From: Nothopassalora personata
Taxonomy: Eukaryota; Ascomycota; Dothideomycetes; Mycosphaerellales; Mycosphaerellaceae
Assembly: GCA_033816765.1 (NCBI GenBank)
Contig: CM066289.1
Coordinates: 4,402,001 to 4,466,000 of the forward strand
Direction of reading: 5' to 3'
Length of the DNA: 64,000 nucleotides
Shown in pieces: positions 32,869-43,500 of the stretch. How positions within the stretch are numbered: the stretch's first letter is position 1; each line of letters opens with the position of its first letter. Under the pieces are notes generated by a model. That model did not search any database, was not told where the DNA came from, and worked only from the letters and a program-made list of their open reading frames with translations. The position numbers and the translations under genes were made by a program.

Positions 32869-35800
32869 TCAAATCATATGCAAATTCTGAATGATCAAAT
32901 TATCGCTCTCGAACCAATATCTTCTCTTCACACCGAGTCCAGCACCCCTGCTGACCTTTCCCTTACTCGTACCAACCGACCGCTGCGCCTCAACAAGCTT
33001 CCCACTGTCATCAAAACTACCGAGAGCACTAGCAGCACCTGTCAATGCAGCAATGTGGTCCGCGCTACCATCAACCAGGACCATGGCAATCGGGTGGCGT
33101 CTCTCAGTACCCATTGGAGTCAGCTGCGGCTGGTCAAGGAAAGGTCGAATCAGTCCTGCCTGGTTCGTCTGCTGGTCTCCAGCGGCTGAAGGCGTGGTGC
33201 TGACCACGACCACAAGCTGGAGTCTATCCTCGCGAGGTGCGAAAGCCGGGATGTTGGCGAGCTTATCGTTGAAACTGCAGCCTCCACGTAGGATGACGAG
33301 GATGTTGTAGTGCAGCGCGATGCCCATAGGAAGGCGGTGCTCACACAATGTGTCCGTCAGGTAGAAGATGGACTTGTGAGGCAAGCCGCCGAATGGGGTA
33401 GCTGACGTGCTTTCGTCATGCAGGACCGAGAGTGGCGCTGCGCCGATGCCAGTTGGAAGTATAGCAGGGATGAGATGGCGGACGACGCTGGGCTTAAAAG
33501 CTGCTTGGGCAAGTGCCGTGGGCTCAGCGTTGGAGCTCAAGCTGCTAATGATGTCTTGCAGCTTACTACGAATCTTGTCGCCAAAAGTGCCGTTGTCGGG
33601 AGCTTCGATCTCGAAAGGTACTTGCTCTGCCTCGTCCTTTGCAAGGACAGGGACATCCACTACGAGGTCAATCATCTCAAGGTCTTTCTTCCGCGTGAAG
33701 TGTGGATCTGTTGGGTTAATGCCATTCAGTGCTCGATCCGACAAGACGACCCGCTCATCTTTACCCAGAGCCAAATCGCCGACTGCGGAGATCCTGAACT
33801 CGACGCCGCCGACTTCCAGAGTGATTCCGCCATGTTCATCTGCCATGACGTAACTTTTGGGCTCTTGTACCATATTGAAGCGGACATTAGACAGCGAATG
33901 CATCAAGAGGCCGTCTCGGATCTTGTGCATTGAACCTAGGAGCATATGTCCAATCTCTTCACCAGGGGTGTTGCCAAGGCTGGGAAAAGTCAACGTTCTG
34001 CTGACAGAGCTGAGCATCGGCGAGCTGACACCTTCGACAGGCCTGAGGTACTTCGGCAATGTTCGCGGGTAGTACGTATGATTAGTAGGACTTCCGACAT
34101 CAGCCAAAGATATGCCCGGTCCATCTCGCGAGGCCTCCATGAGTGCAGATGACACCTCACGCACCGGCACTGAGGAAAGCTGAGCAAGAACTGCTGCGTG
34201 GAAGAAATCGTCTCTCGCGACAACATTGCTGACAGTCAACGGCAGGGACGGCGGCGGAGCTGGACAGACGGCTTTGTGGGTAGACCCCGGGGTGGCCTCC
34301 AGCTGCCGAATCTGTTGTTTGACGGGTGCATTGAAAGGGACTTCCTTGCGGTACTTTTCTGGTATGATCAATGGATGACCTTCGGTGGAGAAGACGACAG
34401 GACCATCAAGCTTGTTCAATGGGTGATCCTGATTGAACAAAAGGTACAGGTACTTCGCGGTCTCGCCTAAGAAGAAGCTCTCCATCCTGTCACGTTGCTT
34501 GCCCTTCACGACATCACCAAGATCGGCCCAGCCACATTTGGCCCAGCATCGTTGCCTGATATCGCGAAGAGCCATCTCGCCGACATGCAGATAGTATGGG
34601 TCTTTGGTGGCTTGAAAGAGGTAGAATGTGCTTTCAATGAACTCAGGCCTGCCTGCCCAATGCTTGAAGTTGTCATCGATGTAGGCATCGGGTGCATTCC
34701 ATCTCTCCGGCAGGGCCTGATACCTAGTCCATAGTGCACTCCACACAAGATGACCTTCAATAGCCTCTTCGAGCTCCCCTGCCAAGACCAAGAGTCCTGG
34801 GTAGTACGCAGAGAGATTGTCGATCCAATTCAATCGAGAAGCTCCGCTGTTGAAATCCACTTGGCTGTAGTAAGGGTACCTTTCACTCCGGGCGTCGCGG
34901 TAGACATGCCGTTTCACTGCCGCATGTGCCTGATCCCAAACCTGGAGGAATACCTCGGGGGCATCTGTTCTGTAGTTACTGGCGTTATATGGTAAGTTCG
35001 AAAGCAGAATGGCCGATTTGATAGAGTATTCGAAGAAAGAATCGATTCCAGCGCCTATGCCGGATAGAATGGGGGTGGTCCACAGGCCATTTTCGGCATC
35101 GATGCCGTTGCCCAGGAGGTCGATGTTGGAGCGTCTCTGCCAGATGGCGAAGAAAGCATTTTTTGCGAGACGTTCGAATCGCTCATCACCCGTCATGCGA
35201 CTGAGGGCAGAGAACTCGAGCACGAGACTTCCAGCTCCTGCCGCGCAGTTCTCGGTCATTTCTCGCATATCGACAGACTTGCCATCGGCGCGACAGAGAC
35301 CATGTTCAGCATCCTGATAGAAAGGTATGCCAGTCCGGAGGTTCACACGTGGATACGGGATGCCAGTGACAGTGCTGAAGGCAGGCAGCAGCCTCTTTCC
35401 TAGATCATGCGCGAGGTGCAGGAGTTGGTTGTTGTAGGTGAAGCCATTCTTCCACCTGATGCCTGGGTTTCTGCCCTGCTTGAAAACTGGCTTATATCCC
35501 TTGATGGGGAGCTCTCCGATGGCGAACAAATGCGCTGAGAGCAAACCACCCACTCCTCGAATGTTCGTCTCAAAGACCTGGACCTTACTGTCCAGGTCGA
35601 AGGCACATGCTCGCGTGCCACATGGCTTGTTGAGCGTACCGTGCCCATAAAGCTCGACAATGCTCTTGACGCCGTCCTGAAAGTCGCGCAACGGATCCCG
35701 CCGGTCATTCTCGTCCCTTTCTCCAGAAGCAAGAATAGCGAGTGTCGACAACGAGTCAATCAAGGTAAGACTGTAGTTGCCCAATACATCGTTCACGCCA

Positions 35801-36009
35801 ATGTTGGCCGGGTTTTCGCGATCGCGGGTCTGCGGTTTGCAGGAGATGGGTCTTAGCTCGTCCTCTGGGAAGGCACGCGACATGTAGTTGTCGTATCCGT
35901 GGTAAAACAAGTCTTGCGTGTCTTTGCGCAGTATCGCGATCTCGTCATCGGTCATGCATGCTCCGCTTGTCACCCACAGGGCGACGAGCGCCAGCACGAG
36001 CATCGGCAT
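32869..36009 (-). CDS. mnl1: GH47 alpha-mannosidase of the EDEM/Mnl1 (Htm1) type with PA domain
   Basis: Single exon. The frame opens at 36,114 (1,081 residues), but I prefer the Met at 36,007-36,009 (Met36). It begins a good signal peptide (MPMLVLALVALWVTSGAC), whereas the longer start adds a Thr-Ala microsatellite tract. In 1,081-residue numbering, the GH47 domain spans about 55-590. Acidic active-site candidates are E182 (VFETN), D358 (GAGIDSFFEY) and E494 (RPEFIEST), with the calcium-binding STEGHP at about 576-581. A protease-associated domain lies at about 895-1,045 (ILRGGCSFNDKL). Family role: trims mannose from misfolded ER glycoproteins to expose the ERAD signal read by Os-9/Yos9. 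The EDEM-type PA domain separates it from class I processing mannosidases. No H/KDEL is seen at the C terminus. Confidence 0.93.
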   Translation of the reverse strand: MPMLVLALVALWVTSGACMTDDEIAILRKDTQDLFYHGYDNYMSRAFPEDELRPISCKPQTRDRENPANIGVNDVLGNYSLTLIDSLSTLAILASGERDENDRRDPLRDFQDGVKSIVELYGHGTLNKPCGTRACAFDLDSKVQVFETNIRGVGGLLSAHLFAIGELPIKGYKPVFKQGRNPGIRWKNGFTYNNQLLHLAHDLGKRLLPAFSTVTGIPYPRVNLRTGIPFYQDAEHGLCRADGKSVDMREMTENCAAGAGSLVLEFSALSRMTGDERFERLAKNAFFAIWQRRSNIDLLGNGIDAENGLWTTPILSGIGAGIDSFFEYSIKSAILLSNLPYNASNYRTDAPEVFLQVWDQAHAAVKRHVYRDARSERYPYYSQVDFNSGASRLNWIDNLSAYYPGLLVLAGELEEAIEGHLVWSALWTRYQALPERWNAPDAYIDDNFKHWAGRPEFIESTFYLFQATKDPYYLHVGEMALRDIRQRCWAKCGWADLGDVVKGKQRDRMESFFLGETAKYLYLLFNQDHPLNKLDGPVVFSTEGHPLIIPEKYRKEVPFNAPVKQQIRQLEATPGSTHKAVCPAPPPSLPLTVSNVVARDDFFHAAVLAQLSSVPVREVSSALMEASRDGPGISLADVGSPTNHTYYPRTLPKYLRPVEGVSSPMLSSVSRTLTFPSLGNTPGEEIGHMLLGSMHKIRDGLLMHSLSNVRFNMVQEPKSYVMADEHGGITLEVGGVEFRISAVGDLALGKDERVVLSDRALNGINPTDPHFTRKKDLEMIDLVVDVPVLAKDEAEQVPFEIEAPDNGTFGDKIRSKLQDIISSLSSNAEPTALAQAAFKPSVVRHLIPAILPTGIGAAPLSVLHDESTSATPFGGLPHKSIFYLTDTLCEHRLPMGIALHYNILVILRGGCSFNDKLANIPAFAPREDRLQLVVVVSTTPSAAGDQQTNQAGLIRPFLDQPQLTPMGTERRHPIAMVLVDGSADHIAALTGAASALGSFDDSGKLVEAQRSVGTSKGKVSRGAGLGVKRRYWFESDNLIIQNLHMI

Positions 36010-36022
36010 CGGCCATATTGTT

Positions 36023-36076
36023 GCTGTAGCTGTAGCTGTAGCTGTAGCTGTAGCTGTAGCTGTGGCTGTAGCTGTT
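36023..36076. repeat. hexanucleotide microsatellite in the mnl1 5' coding region
   Basis: About nine units of GCTGTA (one unit GCTGTG), read on the minus strand as alternating Thr-Ala codons 14-32 of the longest frame. Because the unit is six bases, length changes keep the frame. Confidence 0.9.
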
Positions 36077-36196
36077 CTTGACGCCGCAGGTCCAGGCCAG
36101 GCGATGAGGTGCATCGACGTGCCGTGGAGTGTCGCATGAGGAGATGCTGGGGGGAAGATCAGGTTTGCGGATATACGCGAAACATGTATGCCGTCC

Positions 36197-36235
36197 TGGA
36201 GCGAGATGAGCGAGATGAGCGAGATGAGCGCGAGG
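36197..36235. repeat. 9-bp tandem repeat upstream of mnl1
   Basis: GAGCGAGAT is repeated three to four times in the short interval between the divergent mnl1 and tim50 genes. It may lie in the mnl1 5' leader or promoter. Confidence 0.8.
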
Positions 36236-36520
36236 CTGAGTGGCTAAGAGACGCCGGCGAGGAAGAAGGAAACATGGATTATGCCACATGTCCATCTCGG
36301 CAACGGGTGCAGGTAGCTGTCGCTGCCCTCGGCCGCGGGAAAGAGTGACGCACGCACGTGACACTGAAAGTTGCATAGGATCGAGGTGAACAAGATTGCA
36401 CATATCGTCCAGGCAATTGCATAACAGCAGCCCTTTTGCTGGGCCATTCCGACGCTTCGGGTTCTGATGTTACCCCGTACATCTTCGTGATCTTCTTCGG
36501 GACACTCCCTTACCAACGAC

Positions 36521-38400
36521 ATGCTACCCAGAGCTGGTATGTTCGCCAAGCGATGCACAGCTCGGTGGCAATGTCAGTGATCGCGTGTTGACATAGTATA
36601 GCCCTGAGTATCTCGCGTGGACCGCTACTGCTCCGCACATACGCCACGAAAGCTCCACGACCGCCTGCACCTTCGTCCTCGAGACCGCCGAAGCCACCCA
36701 CGCCCAAAGCATATCCCTCGAGATCAGCACGACAGACATCGCCCGGCACTGCAGTGCCCAAAGACCAGACATGGAAGCCGAAAGATAGCATAAAGTTCGG
36801 CGGGCCAGCTGCGGCGACCCCGAGTGCAGCAGCAGCAGCAGCAGCAGCGGCCAAGCCCGCGACTGGTGCAGAGTCGCCTGTAGAGGGAGCACGACCAACG
36901 GGGCCAGAGACCACCCAGCGAGAGTCGCCGCTTGACGAAGCTGCCCCAACATCACAAGAACCCATCGCCCAGAAGCTCGACGCCGATGCGCCGGCGCCGG
37001 GGTCGCTAAGAGATGCGACACACGAGAAAGAGGCAGCAGCAGAGCAGCAAGAACAGCCACCGCAACAGCCGGGACCACTGCCAGATCTACGACAAGGCAT
37101 CCCGTCGACATTCGACTTCGAGTTTGGCGCAGGCAAGCAGAAGAAGGAGACTACGGCGGAGCAGCAGTCACAGGAGAACAAGCTGGAACTGACGGGAACT
37201 CCGGCCGAGGAAGGCGGCCGCCAGAAAGAGCGTGAAGAAAGACAGCGAGATCGCTCTGCGTACGAGACATCAGTCGACAGGCGGCGAGCGCGGATGTTGA
37301 ATTTCCTCTACGCCTCGATAGGGCTGGCTGCCGTCTTTGGCGGTCTCTACCTAGCACGACCCTTCTCGCACACTGAGGAGCTTCCCTCGGGACTCGAGGC
37401 AGGCGAGGCAGATGGCTGGAGCCCTGGGAAGTTGTGGGCACGAGTCCGCGCACGTTTGGGCGACCAGACAGGATACTACACGGAGCCTGTCTTCCCCAAG
37501 CTGCTCCCGGACGTGCCCGAGTCACAACGACCACCATACACACTTGTCCTGAGCTTGGAGGATCTCCTGATCCACACGACCTGGGACCGCCAGAATGGCT
37601 ACCGAACAGCGAAGCGACCCGGCATTGACTACTTCATCCGCTACCTCTCCCAATACTACGAACTCGTCCTCTTCACCTCCGTACCTCGCGCCATCGCCGA
37701 CCCTGTGATCGCCAAACTCGACCCATACCACTTCATCATGTGGCCACTGGGCAGGGAAGCCACCAAATACGAAGGTGGCGAATACGTCAAGGACCTTTCT
37801 TATCTCAACCGACCTCTGGAGAAGACACTCATCATCGATACGCACGCACCCCACGTCAAGAATCAACCCGAAAACGCCATCGTAATTCCCAAATGGAACG
37901 GCGATCCTCACGACCCACACGTAAAAGACCTCGTCGCCCTCATCCCGTTCCTCGAATACGTCGCAACAATGGGCACAACCGATGTCCGCACCGTAATGAA
38001 ATCCTTCGAAGGCAAATCCATCCCTGAAGAATTCGCCCGCCGCGAAGCTGAAGCGCGGAAACGCTTCAACGAACAACTCGCCGACGAGCGTCGACGCAAA
38101 CCAAAGTTCAGTCTCGGCTCCGTAGCGAGCTCATTGGGCGTGAAAAGTGGCAGCTCGTTGGGGGGCGGGATGATTCTGGCTGATGGTCAGAGCGTTGCGG
38201 AGGGGCTTGCGCAGGGAAAGATGCTGAGTGACCAGATTAGAGAGCAGGGACAGCGACAGTATGAACATCTTGAGAAGCAGATCCGGGAGAATGGAGAGCA
38301 GTGGTTGAAGGAGGAGGCGGAGGAGCAGAAGAGGTTGATGGAGGCGCAGATGAAGGAGATGAAGGGGAGTGCGATGAGTTGGTTCGGTGGGGGGAAATAA
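36521..38400 (+). CDS. tim50: mitochondrial inner membrane translocase subunit Tim50
   Basis: Exons 36,521-36,536 and 36,602-38,400 (604 residues). The 65-nt intron has donor GTATGT, branch-like GTTGAC and acceptor TATAG. Without it the frame would lack a start and lose the presequence. Splicing yields MLPRA/ALSISRGPLLLRTYATK, a typical Arg-rich mitochondrial targeting signal. An Ala/Pro/Gln-rich linker follows, then a single membrane span at about 237-256 (LNFLYASIGLAAVFGGLYLA). Next comes an FCP1-like domain (about 310-460), in which the phosphatase motif DxDx(T/V) is replaced by LSLEDLLIH, as is normal for Tim50. The C-terminal 100 residues are Glu/Lys/Gln-rich and probably coiled coil. 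Role: receptor of the TIM23 complex that takes presequence proteins from TOM. Confidence 0.95.
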
Positions 38401-39527
38401 GGTAGTGCACCTACGGAGAGGTGCGAGAGGGTCTTCACTCTGTGTAAAGTCCTGATGCATTTAGCGATCGGTTGGGTCGGTGTGTGATACTACTGCAAGG
38501 CGGATGAAATGAAATGTAGATCCTGCCTGCCGCACACGTGCTGAGGAGCAATGAAAAGAAATGTCAAGGTCAGACTCAAGCCCCTATGCGCATCGCTGGT
38601 GCACTTCTTATCGCTCGGCCTAGGAGGTACAAAAAGGCAGCTTGGGTGCCACCGATTCCGAGCACAGCATATGCAGTCATCCGCACGCCGTCGGCAAGCA
38701 CACGACCTGGAGCCTCCCGCTATTGCAGCTCGACCGGTCTGGCTGGGAGCTCGGATTGTGACTGTGAAGCTGAGCTTTGGGGCTCCATGTCTACTGTTTC
38801 CCTCCCTACTCTCGTGAGAAATATCTTCTCGAAGCGGGCAACGAAGGAACGATTGCAGCCTGCTAATACATCTGGACCTCATTCGCACCACATCTAGACA
38901 GCCTGCTTCACACCTTTTGTTGCGCAAGCAGTTCTCGCTGCTAGTCTACTTCGGATGGGCTAGAGCGCTTAAAACTACGGCTGATCGAAGTTGCCACGCC
39001 AGCAGGTGGTGTATGCATCTCGTCTTGGTCTGCATTCGCAGTTTTCTGAAATGAACGAGCAGTCTGGCTGTTCATAACTTCATCATCACTTCATCGAAAA
39101 GTCTCGTCAATCGCTATCCACGTGCAGAGACTGTTCGCCGGACTGTGGGCCTGGTTTGGTGCCTGCATGCTGGATTGACTCTTTGTAGCTGCAAAGTTGG
39201 AGTGGCAAATGTTCGACATGGCATGTCATCATGATATTAAGCCTCATGCCGTGAGCTTGTCAAGTGTCTCAGCATACTGTAGGTGGAGGATATGGTGAGT
39301 GGAAGGAAACCATTCCACACCATTTCGTTTTCAAAAGCGCCAGAAGCTGATTGAGACCTAGCTACACCGCAAGCCGGCAGATGATCCGGGAGAGTATAGG
39401 TCGTAGTTAAGCACTTGGCCAAGGACTTTGGTGTCCTGGACCGTGTTGGCCCAGATGATCTGGTCGTGGGCTGAATAAGCGAGGTGGTGTTTCATGGAGG
39501 TTCTCGTGCATGTGACCCGTATTGCTT
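38401..39527. other. intergenic region
   Basis: 1.1 kb between the convergent tim50 and Tim17-like genes. Frames here (for example 38,490-38,927 minus) have Cys/Arg/Ser-heavy, non-protein-like composition. No RNA gene or repeat recognised. Confidence 0.5.
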
Positions 39528-40301
39528 TCAGACAGCCATCTTCTCGTTGTCCAGCTCTCGACTCTCTCCTACGGTATACCTCTTCACAAACTCCACATAT
39601 CCCACCCTCCTCCCCCGCAGGAGACTCACACCATCTTGCAACACCCCATACGCCAACCCTGCCTTAGCCCCCATCTTCGCCGTCCTCGCCGCCGTAGGCA
39701 GTGGAAACCGATTCCATGCCGAAAAAATGCCCGCCGTCCCCAACCCAGCCAACATACTGCTCGCACAATCCCTATTCCCTGCCACCCTCGCCTCTTCCCC
39801 CCCAGTACTGCCTTCCAAAGGAAACAGATCCTGATCCACAACATCCCCCGCCGTCGCCATCCTCATCCCACTCTTAAACTCCCCCTGCCGGAAAACTCTC
39901 CTCCACATCCGCACGCCCGCTGCCCTGCCCCGATCCACCCCTTCTTCAAGTATGAAGTAGCATCCAACCCAGACTGCGTATTTCCCCGCCTGCTTGAACC
40001 CTTCGACGATGCCACCGAGCATCATGTTGTAGTTTTTGGACTTGTGGTAGAGGTACCAGCCTGTTTGGGTGGAGGGCAGGCGGTGGGCGTTCTCGGCTTG
40101 AAAGCGCACGCCAGAGTCGCTGCTGCCTTTGACTATTCCGAGGAGGAAGCCGGTTAGGGAGCCGATGGCGGATGCTAAAGGTAGGCGGAGACCCAAGGGG
40201 AGCGAGAGGCGGTCGTGGTGGGTGCGGAGAGATTTGGCGCCTGCTGCCGCGACTGCTTGAGGCGAGGCGAGGCCGCCGGGTGTCGAAGGAGAGGCGATCA
40301 T
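39528..40301 (-). CDS. conserved fungal membrane protein, Tim17/22/23-like
   Basis: Single exon, 257 residues, start ATG 40,299-40,301. Glycine-rich hydrophobic segments at about 38-58 (LPLASAIGSLTGFLLGIVKG), 94-117 (MMLGGIVEGFKQAGKYAVWVGCYF) and 178-225 (MLAGLGTAGIFSAWNRFPL and the following AKMGAKAGLAYGVLQDG) recall the GxxxG membrane helices of the Tim17/Tim22/Tim23/PMP24 superfamily. The conserved block GWYLYHKSKNY precedes the second segment. I recognise it as a conserved ascomycete protein without a fixed name. A mitochondrial inner-membrane location is inferred. It is head-to-head with the mitochondrial RNase gene across 200 bp. Confidence 0.75.
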   Translation of the reverse strand: MIASPSTPGGLASPQAVAAAGAKSLRTHHDRLSLPLGLRLPLASAIGSLTGFLLGIVKGSSDSGVRFQAENAHRLPSTQTGWYLYHKSKNYNMMLGGIVEGFKQAGKYAVWVGCYFILEEGVDRGRAAGVRMWRRVFRQGEFKSGMRMATAGDVVDQDLFPLEGSTGGEEARVAGNRDCASSMLAGLGTAGIFSAWNRFPLPTAARTAKMGAKAGLAYGVLQDGVSLLRGRRVGYVEFVKRYTVGESRELDNEKMAV

Positions 40302-40501
40302 TGCGAGAGGGGATTATCGAGGCAGCATGGCGTTGTGTGAATGTTGTTGTCTCGACATGTGAAGGTCAATGTTACGGCGGGGAGGTCTCGGGAGTGGGGT
40401 CCAAGCTTGGGTGATGTGGGAAACGTCGAAGTCGTGATGGCGATGGGGACTGTCATCTCTGTCTCTTCATCACTTTCACTTTCACTCGTTTCTGCTGGAG
40501 A
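40302..40501. promoter_or_regulatory. 200-bp bidirectional promoter interval
   Basis: Separates the start of the Tim17-like gene (minus) from that of the Cyt-4-like RNase (plus). It contains a pyrimidine-rich run (CTTTCACTTTCACT near 40,475). The short shared interval suggests joint transcription of two probable mitochondrial genes, but no defined element is recognised. Confidence 0.45.
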
Positions 40502-43500
40502 ATGCTGGCATCTAGGAGCGGCGCTCTCGGCAAGAGTACCAAGGATGCATATGTGTGTATGAGTTGCAGGGCCAAGACACAGAAGAGGCGATATGCACGC
40601 ATAGGCACACCTGCAGCGGAATCCCATCTTGCGCCATACCGTCGACAGCTGTTCGAGCGATTCGAGCGATTCGAGCCTCCCCCGGCAAACGACCAGTGCA
40701 GGCTCCTCAGCACACAGTCACCAGCACGGCCATCGAGAGATGCTCCAACACAAGAGCCAGGCACCGATGGAGCGCTCAACCCGGTGCGAGGGCGGTTCTC
40801 TCGTAGTCGCGCTCCCAACACAGCGGCCGCTTCACCGCTGTCGAAATCTAGTAAAAAGAAGCGACGTCAAATGCAAGCCGAGCAGACCACGCATCATCTC
40901 GTTCGACACATTCGGCCGGACTACGCCAAATACTACCAACTTAACCGCCTCGCCATCGGCGCGATATACGAAGACATCAGGAAATATCCTCAATACACTC
41001 TCGATCCCCTTACCATCAAGTCAGCGCAGACTTCGGTCAGGGAGCGGGGCGTTCTGGAATCAATGTGGCTGTCCGAGTCGCAACTTTCTTCCTTCGGTAC
41101 AGCGCCACTGGATAACCAATCTGCTGACATGCTGCAAGCCTTGGACCTGAACATATTAGAGCATGATCACCATGTCTATTCGTCAGAAAGCATGGTCGCC
41201 TCTGGGCTGTGGCTTGAGCAACAGGATCTGCGCTGGCATCCCGAAGAGAACCGATTTCTAGCTTTCCTTATGAGTATGGAAGACATTTGGCCTTTTCCGG
41301 CGCACATGACTTCCGAGTCCTCCAAAGCCGCAACCGCAAAGTCGAGATCTATCGAGTCCAAGTTTATCAAGCCGGAAGCCATCGAGCCATCGCGCAGCTT
41401 CGGAACTTTCGCTGCTCCACTGATATCGAAGGTGGATCGACCCTCATCTGGACCTTTCAGTTCTCGGTCTATGCACACCGGGTCAGTCAAGCCTGAAGCT
41501 GCTGAGCCATCATTGAGAACGCGGAGTATCGTTTCTGAGTCAAAGTTGTCGAAAAATCAAACGAATGATCTTCGGATTCGTTTCGTGCACCACACGCAAA
41601 GTCATGGTCTCATGCGGAAACATAACGTCGACGTCCCGCTACGCGAGCCTCGCATTGTCAAGCAGGGAGCAGCCACAGACTCGCGCTTACCCTCTCCACA
41701 AGCCCGCACAGGCCAAAGCAATTTGAACCTAGTGCATGAAGCTGCTCGAAGCTGGAGTCCTTCGCCGAGATCCGTTCCAGCGCGGCCGTCGAGTGTTAGG
41801 CAGACACTGATGACCACCATTGACGAACACCTCCGAGAGCCATTTTTGGCAGCGCCGCTTGCTACCCCGAAAAAGACGACTTCTTCGACGATTGCGAACC
41901 CTCTTTCTGTGTGCTCTACTCATCGAGATAATCTTGGAGTATTTGAAAGCCAAACGCATGGAAGCGGCACTGGCCTTTCACAAGCTGAGTGTACGGCAAA
42001 TGCTTCTCCGAGGGAGACCAGCGAGCAACATAACCATGAAGCCTCTGATCTCTTCCGCGACGACGCGAAAAGCACTCTCGCTGCACCTGCTGAACCTACG
42101 AAACTTATGACAAACACCGCCGAAGAAGGTCAGAAGACATCAGAACGTCTTGACAACGAAACCGTAATTGCTCTCGGTGCACTTGAGGAAGCTACGGCTG
42201 CGGCTCCTTCATCCACCAAGACCATCTCTTCATCGTTGCAAACGGAACAGCGACCCCGGGTTACCACTGCCCCTGGAACTTCAGCGTTCGGCGGCTTAGC
42301 ATGGCAGGGATCTCGCCTCGTTGCAAGGCCGCTGAGTAGCGGCCAGCATGGAGGTGGATCGAGAAGACTGTACCACGCTTCCACGCGTTGGTCTCAACAA
42401 TCCGCCGCCGCAATGTCTACAGAGCAGAGTGTGCCGCAGCTCTCATCTATACGTTACACGATCGGTGAGGAGCCTTACTCCAAAATGCCTTCTGCCGACG
42501 AGGCCGAGAATCCCAATGGTATCCGAGCGCAGCTTCGCAAGTGGCAGGAGCTTCACGGTCACGACGACCCCATGCCGGAGGTGGTCGAGAACGAGGACTA
42601 CGCCGATATGGAAACACCTGTGAACAATCTGACACGTCTGCCTGACGATAGCGCGGCTCGCCGGCAACTCCAGCAAGAAGAAGACGAAAGGGAAGCATTC
42701 ACGCACTTCGCTGATCTTGGCAAAGAGGGTTACGACGGCACTGGCAAGGACGATGGTCGCTTCCTCAAGATGGGCGATCTGGTAGAGATCGAATACCTAA
42801 GCACTGAGCGTGAGAGTATCCTTGCTGTGTATGTTCAGTCTGTGCTTTCTGGTGCGAGAGTGGCCCAATTCTTCACTATGCAAGGTCGCTGGATGCATAT
42901 ACCCGAAAGGGCCATCATGTATAGCATCCCAGGATGGGTCAGCCCAGAGCTAGTCAAGCCGTTACTTGATCATCTCCCAACTCCAGAAGACACGATGGAC
43001 ATGGACACTTTGCGGGAAAAAGCCTACAACGAGGACCTCTCTGTGCCAAGAGAAGTGGCGGCCCCCCTTGTGAAGCGCATGGTCGACTTCCACAATGAAA
43101 GCCAGGAGATGTACCGCAAGAATGCTTCAACCTTAGACGACGCTCACAACATTCTGTCTCACGATACAGATCTTCGATATGGCTCGCTTGTTTCTGCCGC
43201 CACCACTCTGCTCCGGACGTCCATCGACAAATTACCGCTTACAGCGCTGTATACGGTCCGCAGGGCGCTCACGCATGGCGGTTTCGCTTTCAACATTGAT
43301 CGCCGCTCTCACCGTTTGACAGGCTACATGCAAATCCGCAGCAAGGAGCAGGTGAGAATGGTCGAGAACGTGCGTGAGTGGATTCGACAGTGGCAGGATG
43401 ATCTTGCACAGACAGCAGGAATGGATGAACGTCAACTCAGTCGACGACGGGTTCCCAAAGGCGCGCAACACGTCTACAATTTCCTCGAAAAAGCGAGAAC

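Larger units (their letters stand above)
36010..36520. promoter_or_regulatory. divergent promoter region between mnl1 and tim50
   Basis: About 510 bp between the preferred mnl1 start (minus) and the tim50 start (plus). It contains the hexanucleotide and 9-bp repeats. No TATA box or defined upstream element is recognised. Any co-regulation is only inferred from the geometry. Confidence 0.5.

Noticed and set aside
33407..33933. Plus-strand frames of 148 and 171 codons opposite mnl1
   Set aside because: Both are antisense shadows of the GH47/PA coding exon with no independent features.
37522..38076. 184-codon minus-strand frame inside tim50
   Set aside because: Lies wholly opposite the FCP1-like domain; its composition mirrors the complement of tim50 codons.
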